Shown in pieces: positions 59,150-64,000 of a stretch of 64,000 nt of DNA. A program made the translations under genes and the position numbers. Below the pieces are notes generated by a model. It did no database searches. It was not told the origin of the DNA and saw nothing but the letters and a program-made list of their open reading frames with translations. The stretch is from Paenibacillus assamensis DSM 18201. GTDB lineage: Bacteria; Bacillota; Bacilli; Paenibacillales; Paenibacillaceae. Location: positions 1-64,000 of the forward strand of contig NZ_AULU01000013.1 of the NCBI RefSeq assembly GCF_000422445.1. Direction: 5' to 3'. Each line of letters begins with the position of its first letter. Position 1 is the first letter of the stretch.

Positions 59150-60889
59150 ATGATAAAAGTAGACAACTTATCCTTCTCGTTTCCACAAAAAGAACTATAT
59201 ACAAACATTTCATTTACGCTTGAAGAGGGACAACATTGCGCCTTTATAGGAGCAAGTGGCAATGGAAAAAGTACATTAATCGATATACTGATGGATCCTG
59301 AAAAGTACATGTTCGAGGGCAAATTAGAAATAGAGCCGACTTGTACAATCGGGTACGTAAGTCAATTCCCTCAATTAGACGAAACGAAGGAAACAAGCGT
59401 TTTTGAGTATATAGGGGAACCATTTATTAAGATACAAAATGAAATAACATCTATTTGTACCGAAATGGAAACATCAGCGGATATTGAGCCTTTACTCGAA
59501 AAGTATCAATTGGCTTTAGACGCATTTGATGCAATCGGTGGGGAAGATTTTGAAAGCAACATTAATAAGAAACTAAATCAAGCAAACCTCATGAAGCTAA
59601 AAGATCTTAGCGTATCCGCCCTAAGTGGTGGGGAATTTAAACTTGTTCAAGTAATGAAGGAAATGCTTAATGGTCCAGACGTAATCATTATGGATGAACC
59701 AGATGTATTTTTAGACTTTGAAAACTTAAATGCGCTTAAAAATCTTATCAATGCTCACAAAGGAATACTGCTAGTTGTTACGCACAACCGATATTTATTG
59801 AATCATTGTTTCAACAAAATTATACACCTTGAAAACAAGGAGCTCCAAGAGTTTGATGGGCGATATATTGAGTATAATTTCTCCTTACTTCAGACAAAAA
59901 TCGAATTACAAGAAATCGCAGTCGCTGAACAAGAAGAAATTGAGAGATACGATGGCATTATTGATAATCTTAGAGCGATCGCAACGCATAATTCAGAAGC
60001 ATCTAGAGGACGAGCGTTAAAAGCTAGAGTTAAGTTTCAAGAAAGATTGGAAGCGCGTAGAATTAAAGCGCCATTTGTTGATATTAAGCAACCGAATATT
60101 AGTTTTGATATTGAGAATGAAATGGAAGACACTACGGTTATAAATGTCAGTAATTATCGCGTTGCCTTTGATGAGCTGCTTCTGGACAATGTTAGCTTTG
60201 AGATAAAATCTACGGATAAAGTGGCCATTATTGGCCCTAACGGTACAGGGAAAACGACTTTACTCCGAGATATTTTTAAAAACAATCATGATTCCATTGA
60301 AATAAATACGGATGCGAAAGTGGCTTATTTATCTCAGATGCAGGGCGAAGTGCTAAATGATTCAAATACCATACTAGAAGAATTTATCGATGCTGGGTTC
60401 GACACGTATGATGAGATTAGATCGTATATTTCGAACTATGGCTTTGAAGGAGAAATCGTTAATCAGAAAATAGGGTCTTTATCTGGTGGAGAAAAAAATA
60501 TGCTTCAGTTGGCAAAAGTGTCTGCTAGTAAAGCCAATGTATTGCTTCTAGATGAACCGACAAGCCATTTAGACACTTATGCACAACTAGCACTAGAGAA
60601 AGCCATTGAGAGCTATAAAGGTGCGATTCTCATGATTTCTCATGATTTCTATTCGGTTGTAAATGGTATGGATTATGTGTTAATCATTGACGATAAGACG
60701 ATTAGAAAAATGAAAATGAAAAAATTCAAACAGATGATCTATGCGAGTCACTTTAATAAAGATTATTTAGAAATGGAACAAAATAAAAAGTCAGTTGAAA
60801 TGAAAATAGAAATGGCTTTAAAAAATACTGATTTTGAACTTGCTAAAGTATTGGTTGATGAGCTAGAAGAGCTGATTAAGTTGCTTTAA
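59150..60889 (+). CDS. ABC-F family ATPase
   Basis: Soluble twin-ATPase of the ABC-F class, which acts on the ribosome; some members protect against antibiotics. The first nucleotide-binding domain has GASGNGKST, LSGGEFKLVQ and an unusual Walker B, IIMDEPDVFLD, instead of the normal LLLDEPTNHLD. The second has GPNGTGKTT, LSGGEKNMLQ and LLLDEPTSHLD. The interdomain linker (about residues 240-325) is charged. The 579-residue size fits. The gene is AT-rich. Whether it gives resistance cannot be told; no resistance subfamily was recognised. Confidence 0.88.
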   Translation: MIKVDNLSFSFPQKELYTNISFTLEEGQHCAFIGASGNGKSTLIDILMDPEKYMFEGKLEIEPTCTIGYVSQFPQLDETKETSVFEYIGEPFIKIQNEITSICTEMETSADIEPLLEKYQLALDAFDAIGGEDFESNINKKLNQANLMKLKDLSVSALSGGEFKLVQVMKEMLNGPDVIIMDEPDVFLDFENLNALKNLINAHKGILLVVTHNRYLLNHCFNKIIHLENKELQEFDGRYIEYNFSLLQTKIELQEIAVAEQEEIERYDGIIDNLRAIATHNSEASRGRALKARVKFQERLEARRIKAPFVDIKQPNISFDIENEMEDTTVINVSNYRVAFDELLLDNVSFEIKSTDKVAIIGPNGTGKTTLLRDIFKNNHDSIEINTDAKVAYLSQMQGEVLNDSNTILEEFIDAGFDTYDEIRSYISNYGFEGEIVNQKIGSLSGGEKNMLQLAKVSASKANVLLLDEPTSHLDTYAQLALEKAIESYKGAILMISHDFYSVVNGMDYVLIIDDKTIRKMKMKKFKQMIYASHFNKDYLEMEQNKKSVEMKIEMALKNTDFELAKVLVDELEELIKLL

Positions 60890-60910
60890 AAATTTGATGA
60901 TTAGAAAGAA

Positions 60911-60975
60911 GAAGCTTGAAGCCCGCAGTCTGCACTCCTTGGGAACAGATGATGCTGGGTTTCGAGCTTCTTTTC
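60911..60975 (+). terminator. intrinsic terminator after the ABC-F gene
   Basis: GAAGCTTGAA pairs with TTCGAGCTTC, with inner GCA/TGC and CTG/CAG pairs, followed by TTTTCTC. Confidence 0.7.
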
Positions 60976-61015
60976 TCTGCGTAATAGTAAAAATTACCGT
61001 TACGAACGGCCTTGT

Positions 61016-61029
61016 GAACCGTATCATAA
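61016..61029 (+). repeat. rlmH attachment-type direct repeat, copy 3
   Basis: GAACCGTATCATAA followed by GTAA. In the rlmH frame it reads EPYHK and stop, exactly like the rlmH end. It lies between the ABC-F terminator and the HAD gene. Confidence 0.78.
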
Positions 61030-61116
61030 GTAAGTGCAGTTCTTTGATTGAGTAATAAGGAAACGCCATTGACCAATTGGGTAGATCTATCAACTAGAGA
61101 TAAGGAGATGCTTGAA

Positions 61117-61587
61117 GTGGAAATTAATATACCCGGAAGAGGAATTATAAACATTCGCAATCTTGTACTGGATTATAACGGAACGATAGCCTGTGACGGT
61201 AAAATTATTCCTTCAATAAAAGAAAAAATAGAGGCTATTCATAAAAAAGGTATACGAGTACATGTAGTAACGGCTGATACCCATGGTACTGCGAGAAATC
61301 AATGTGCTGACATGCCTATAGAAGTACAAATATTTGCTAACTCAAATGCAGCAGTACATAAAAGAGAAATTGTAGAAAAGCTTGGAGCAGAACAATGCGT
61401 ATGTATTGGAAATGGGTACAATGATGGACAAATGTTTGAAGCTTGCGGCCTATCCATTATTGTGATCGGGGAAGAAGGTTGCTCCGCAAAATCTTTAATG
61501 AAAGCGGATATGGTATGTAAAAGCATTGAGGGAGCATTTGATCTGATATTGAAACCAAGTAGAATCATTGCGACTTTAAGAGGATAA
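61117..61587 (+). CDS. HAD-family hydrolase, soluble P-type ATPase-like
   Basis: A 156-residue HAD phosphatase without a cap. The nucleophile motif is LDYNGTIA near residue 15, motif II is VVTADTHG near 51, and motif IV is CIGNGYNDGQMF near 93. The sequence resembles the soluble relative of P-type ATPase P domains. The substrate is unknown. GTG 61117 is preferred, with AAGGAG 9 nt upstream and the usual family N terminus EINIPGRG; an upstream in-frame extension to 61048 is possible. It lies directly after copy 3 of the rlmH repeat. Confidence 0.78.
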   Translation: MEINIPGRGIINIRNLVLDYNGTIACDGKIIPSIKEKIEAIHKKGIRVHVVTADTHGTARNQCADMPIEVQIFANSNAAVHKREIVEKLGAEQCVCIGNGYNDGQMFEACGLSIIVIGEEGCSAKSLMKADMVCKSIEGAFDLILKPSRIIATLRG

Positions 61588-61632
61588 TATTTTTACCAAT
61601 AGCTAACTTCTGAATACACTTTCTGAATTGGG

Positions 61633-61800
61633 TCAGCTGATCTCACTGAAGTTCCTTAACCAGTTCTCTAACTTGAACTGATTGAATTTTGAAGGAAAAT
61701 TTCTCTTAGCCAGTCTGACCACCAGATTGGCCAGCGCATACTCGATGAGCTGGCTCAACGTTGGTTCGATGCTGCGCGCGAATATTAAATCAGATGAGAG
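61633..61800 (-). pseudogene. possible truncated transposase-like remnant
   Basis: An open frame of 55 codons without its own start or ribosome site, just after phnX. The stretch LSQLIEYALANLVVRLAKR followed by FNQFKLENWLRNF looks like the C-terminal end of a real protein, possibly a transposase. I could not assign it to a family. It may be the debris of an insertion next to the phosphonate genes. Confidence 0.3.
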
Positions 61801-62622
61801 CTATTTTATGATGAAGCCAGGTCTATAGCCCTTCGATAACAAGCTATTGATTTGCTCTATTAATGCAGGTAGCTCACTCATCGTATGAATCGTAAAGTCT
61901 GCGCCGTGTTGAAGGAAAACTTCTTTTGTATCTGCAATTATTTTTTCTTGTTCGGACGGCGCAAGGCTTTCGAATTGTTCTTGGTGAAGCCCCATTTCGG
62001 AGCTTCCAATTACAACACCGACAGACCATACACCTGCATTTACGCCTTCTTTAATATCGGATGTCGTATCGCCAACCTTTACGATACCCCAAGCTGCGGA
62101 CAGCTTCAACTGCTCCATGTTGCGATAGATCATGTAAGGGTACGGTCTTCCGTAGGAGTCAGTATCATCTGGCGTAACATAACTATCGGGACTATATCCT
62201 TTTTGACGAGCATTCGAAACGACGACATCCATCATTGTGTTGGTATAGCCTGTTGTAGAACCAATTTTTAATCCTTGAGACCTCAGCTTGTCTACCGTTT
62301 CGATTACACCGGGAATGGGATCTGTATATTGAGACAAACAGTCCATGAGAGCCGGTTCGAACTCGGCATAAAGCTTTTCCACATCTTGTTCTTCAAACGG
62401 GCGTCCGTACTTATCTTCCCACAGTCCCGATAGCCTCGGCATGGAGAGCATTGCACGTATATGGTCAATCTTCAACATTCCCATGGGCGCTCTTGCTTCA
62501 TCCATCGTAACGTCAATTCCGGCATTTTTAAAAATTGTGACAAATACATTGACGGGGGCGAAGCATCCGTAATCGACAGCCGTTCCCGCCCAATCTAAAA
62601 TAACTCCTTCAATTTTGTTCAT
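61801..62622 (-). CDS. phnX: phosphonoacetaldehyde hydrolase
   Basis: HAD-fold enzyme that breaks the C-P bond of phosphonoacetaldehyde to acetaldehyde and phosphate. The nucleophile motif is ILDWAGTAVDYG near residue 9, the Schiff-base lysine is in MGMLKIDHIR near 51, and VKVGDTTSDIKEG near 180 binds magnesium. The 273 residues match PhnX. ATG 62622 overlaps the phnW stop by one base (TAATG), so the pair is coupled and completes 2-aminoethylphosphonate breakdown. Confidence 0.95.
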   Translation of the reverse strand: MNKIEGVILDWAGTAVDYGCFAPVNVFVTIFKNAGIDVTMDEARAPMGMLKIDHIRAMLSMPRLSGLWEDKYGRPFEEQDVEKLYAEFEPALMDCLSQYTDPIPGVIETVDKLRSQGLKIGSTTGYTNTMMDVVVSNARQKGYSPDSYVTPDDTDSYGRPYPYMIYRNMEQLKLSAAWGIVKVGDTTSDIKEGVNAGVWSVGVVIGSSEMGLHQEQFESLAPSEQEKIIADTKEVFLQHGADFTIHTMSELPALIEQINSLLSKGYRPGFIIK

Positions 62623-63719
62623 TATGCGATCACTCCCACTCCCATATATTCTTCAATTATTTCGCAAAGCTGCTCAATGTCCTTGTGATCAATGTCTCCA
62701 ATGTTGCCGATTCGGAACGTATCCATCTCGGTTAATTTGCCAGGATAGATAACAAATCCTCTTGCTTTTGTATAAGCATAGAAATGCGGAAAGCTGAACG
62801 ATTCACTTGGGAACAAAAAAGTAGTAATAATTGGAGATTGCTTGTCCGGTGCAATATAAGCATGGATGCCAAGCTGGGCAAGCCGCTCCCTCAACAAGGC
62901 ATTATTGTCACGATAACGTATAAATCTTGCGGCAACGCCGCCTTCCTGTTCTAGCTCGTCCAAAGCTTTAGAGAAGGCCGCGACTACATGCGTCGGGGAA
63001 GTGAACCGCCATTTGCCGTCCTTGTCCATTCCCTGCCACTGATCATATAGGTCTAATGATAAGCTGCGTGCAATACCTTCGCAGGCTGTAAGCTTCTCTT
63101 TGTTAGCAATGATAAACCCGAAGCCCGGAACACCTTGAATACATTTGTTCGCGCTGCTGATCAAATAATCAATTCCAAGGCTGGGAACATCAATTTCGAT
63201 ACCGCCAAAGCTGCTCATGGCATCAATAATTAACGTTTTTCTATACGCAATGGAAAGCTTAGAAATCATATCGAGCGGGTTCAGTATCCCGGTTGTGGTC
63301 TCACAGTGAACCATAGCGATATGAGAAATACTTGGGTCTTTCTCCAAAATTGATCGTATGTCGCTTTCATTAGGCTGCTCATCAAAGCTCACACGGTACT
63401 CGGTGTGCTTCAATCCGATGCAATCGGCTATTTGCACGATGCGTTCACCATAAGCACCGTTTGTTATGATAAGCAATTTATCTTCGTTTCTAATCGTAGA
63501 GGTAAGAACGGATTCCACAGCAAACGTACCGCTTCCCTGCATGAGCACTGTCGTATACTCAACAGGGTTTGCTCTTGCTATATTCAGTAGTTGAGATCTA
63601 ATCTGTTGAGTCATCGATTTGTATTCATCATCCCATGTGCATCGATCAAGCAGCATTTCCTCTTTTACAGTACGTGTCGTGGTCAAAGGTCCAGGTGTTA
63701 ATAGTTTGTAGCTGTTCAT
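62622..63719 (-). CDS. phnW: 2-aminoethylphosphonate-pyruvate transaminase
   Basis: PLP enzyme that moves the amino group of 2-aminoethylphosphonate to pyruvate, giving phosphonoacetaldehyde for PhnX. It has LLTPGPLTTTRTVKEEML at the start, MQGSGTFAVES for cofactor binding, AMSSFGGIEID and the Schiff-base lysine in SSANKCIQGVPG near residue 193. The 365 residues are usual. ATG 63719 follows GGGGG; GTG directly before it is possible. It is first of a coupled pair with phnX. Confidence 0.95.
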   Translation of the reverse strand: MNSYKLLTPGPLTTTRTVKEEMLLDRCTWDDEYKSMTQQIRSQLLNIARANPVEYTTVLMQGSGTFAVESVLTSTIRNEDKLLIITNGAYGERIVQIADCIGLKHTEYRVSFDEQPNESDIRSILEKDPSISHIAMVHCETTTGILNPLDMISKLSIAYRKTLIIDAMSSFGGIEIDVPSLGIDYLISSANKCIQGVPGFGFIIANKEKLTACEGIARSLSLDLYDQWQGMDKDGKWRFTSPTHVVAAFSKALDELEQEGGVAARFIRYRDNNALLRERLAQLGIHAYIAPDKQSPIITTFLFPSESFSFPHFYAYTKARGFVIYPGKLTEMDTFRIGNIGDIDHKDIEQLCEIIEEYMGVGVIA

Positions 63720-63731
63720 CACGTAAACCCC

Positions 63732-64000
63732 CTAGTTGCCTGATTTGGATGTATTGAAAAATTGCTGATGCTCTTGGAGCAGCTCCACTGTGAGCGGCTT
63801 GGCAAAACCTTTTGGGTACGCAGGCTTGTCGACCTGATCGATGGTTTCTCCTTTATATAAGGCAACTGGATAGTTAACGATCAAATCTTTTCTTGCACCT
63901 TTGAGGATGGCTTCTGCCATTTTCATCGCAAGATCGGTAGTTTCATTGTCCTTGTTCACCACAGCAATGGACTCCGTCAATGAAAAATTGCCTTCAATAG
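63732..64000 (-). CDS. C-terminal part of an unidentified protein upstream of phnW
   Basis: The frame is open to the window edge, so this is the 3' end of a longer gene. The visible 89 residues include ESIAVVNKDNETTDLAMKMA and end TSKSGN. They resemble the C-terminal lobe of an extracellular solute-binding protein, which would suit phosphonate uptake, but this is a weak call. It lies 12 bases before phnW in the same direction, so it is probably in the same operon. Confidence 0.4.
   Translation of the reverse strand, partial: IEGNFSLTESIAVVNKDNETTDLAMKMAEAILKGARKDLIVNYPVALYKGETIDQVDKPAYPKGFAKPLTVELLQEHQQFFNTSKSGN

Noticed and set aside
52910-61000. integrase or Ccr recombinase for the rlmH cassettes
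   Set aside because: None of the genes in the intervals shows recombinase motifs; the nearest candidates would have to lie elsewhere in the genome.

Overview
The window is a low-GC Firmicute chromosome, most probably Paenibacillus or a close Paenibacillaceae relative. The order is the Bacillales origin region: rRNA leader, HD-GYP gene, gyrA, gyrB, remB, recF, rlbA, dnaN, dnaA, oriC, rpmH, rnpA, yidC, jag, mnmE, mnmG, rsmG, noc, parA, parB. Spore-former genes (yyaC, noc, YheC/D-like ATP-grasp, yjzC) and an ATP-grasp gene lodged between gyrB and gyrA fit Paenibacillus. This assignment is inferred from gene order and protein sequences, not from a database search.

1-12.2 kb runs on the minus strand, away from oriC. 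It holds the leader and tandem promoters of an rRNA operon whose 16S gene lies off the left edge, then the replication and topoisomerase genes. oriC is bipartite. A dense DnaA-box cluster lies at 12.19-12.57 kb. A DnaA box, GC cluster and five perfect DnaA-trios sit next to an AT-rich stretch between dnaA and dnaN (10.44-10.62 kb). A small cysteine-rich ORF overlaps the dnaA translation start region.

12.8-52.9 kb runs mostly on the plus strand and is conserved core: ribosome and RNA genes, tRNA modification, chromosome segregation with two perfect parS sites plus a near match in recF, a PLP enzyme, a mechanosensitive channel, tRNA-Ser(CGA), rpsF-ssb-rpsR, an LCP protein, a CBS/MazG-like/yybS/gdpP/rplI/dnaC run, purA behind candidate PurR boxes, an M23 peptidase, walRK-yycHI-walJ, an HtrA protease, a CxxH/CxxC protein, a PatB-type lyase and rlmH. 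A 29-residue holin-like toxin lies after the tRNA on the opposite strand.

52.9-64 kb is accessory. The 3' end of rlmH contains a 14-bp sequence repeated twice downstream in the same orientation (52,892; 55,030; 61,016), the hallmark of SCC-type cassette insertion. The first interval (about 2.1 kb, AT-rich) carries an Xre + ImmA/IrrE protease + PIN-like nuclease operon. The second (about 6 kb) carries a cobalamin riboswitch with a terminator ahead of a LysR regulator, convergent metE, and an ABC-F ATPase. No recombinase is present. Beyond the third repeat are a HAD phosphatase, a possible transposase remnant and a 2-aminoethylphosphonate degradation operon (phnW, phnX and a truncated upstream gene).

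The best candidates for new biology are the rlmH-site cassettes with their Xre/ImmA/PIN module, and the two-layer circuit in which a B12 riboswitch appears to control a LysR activator of metE rather than metE itself.
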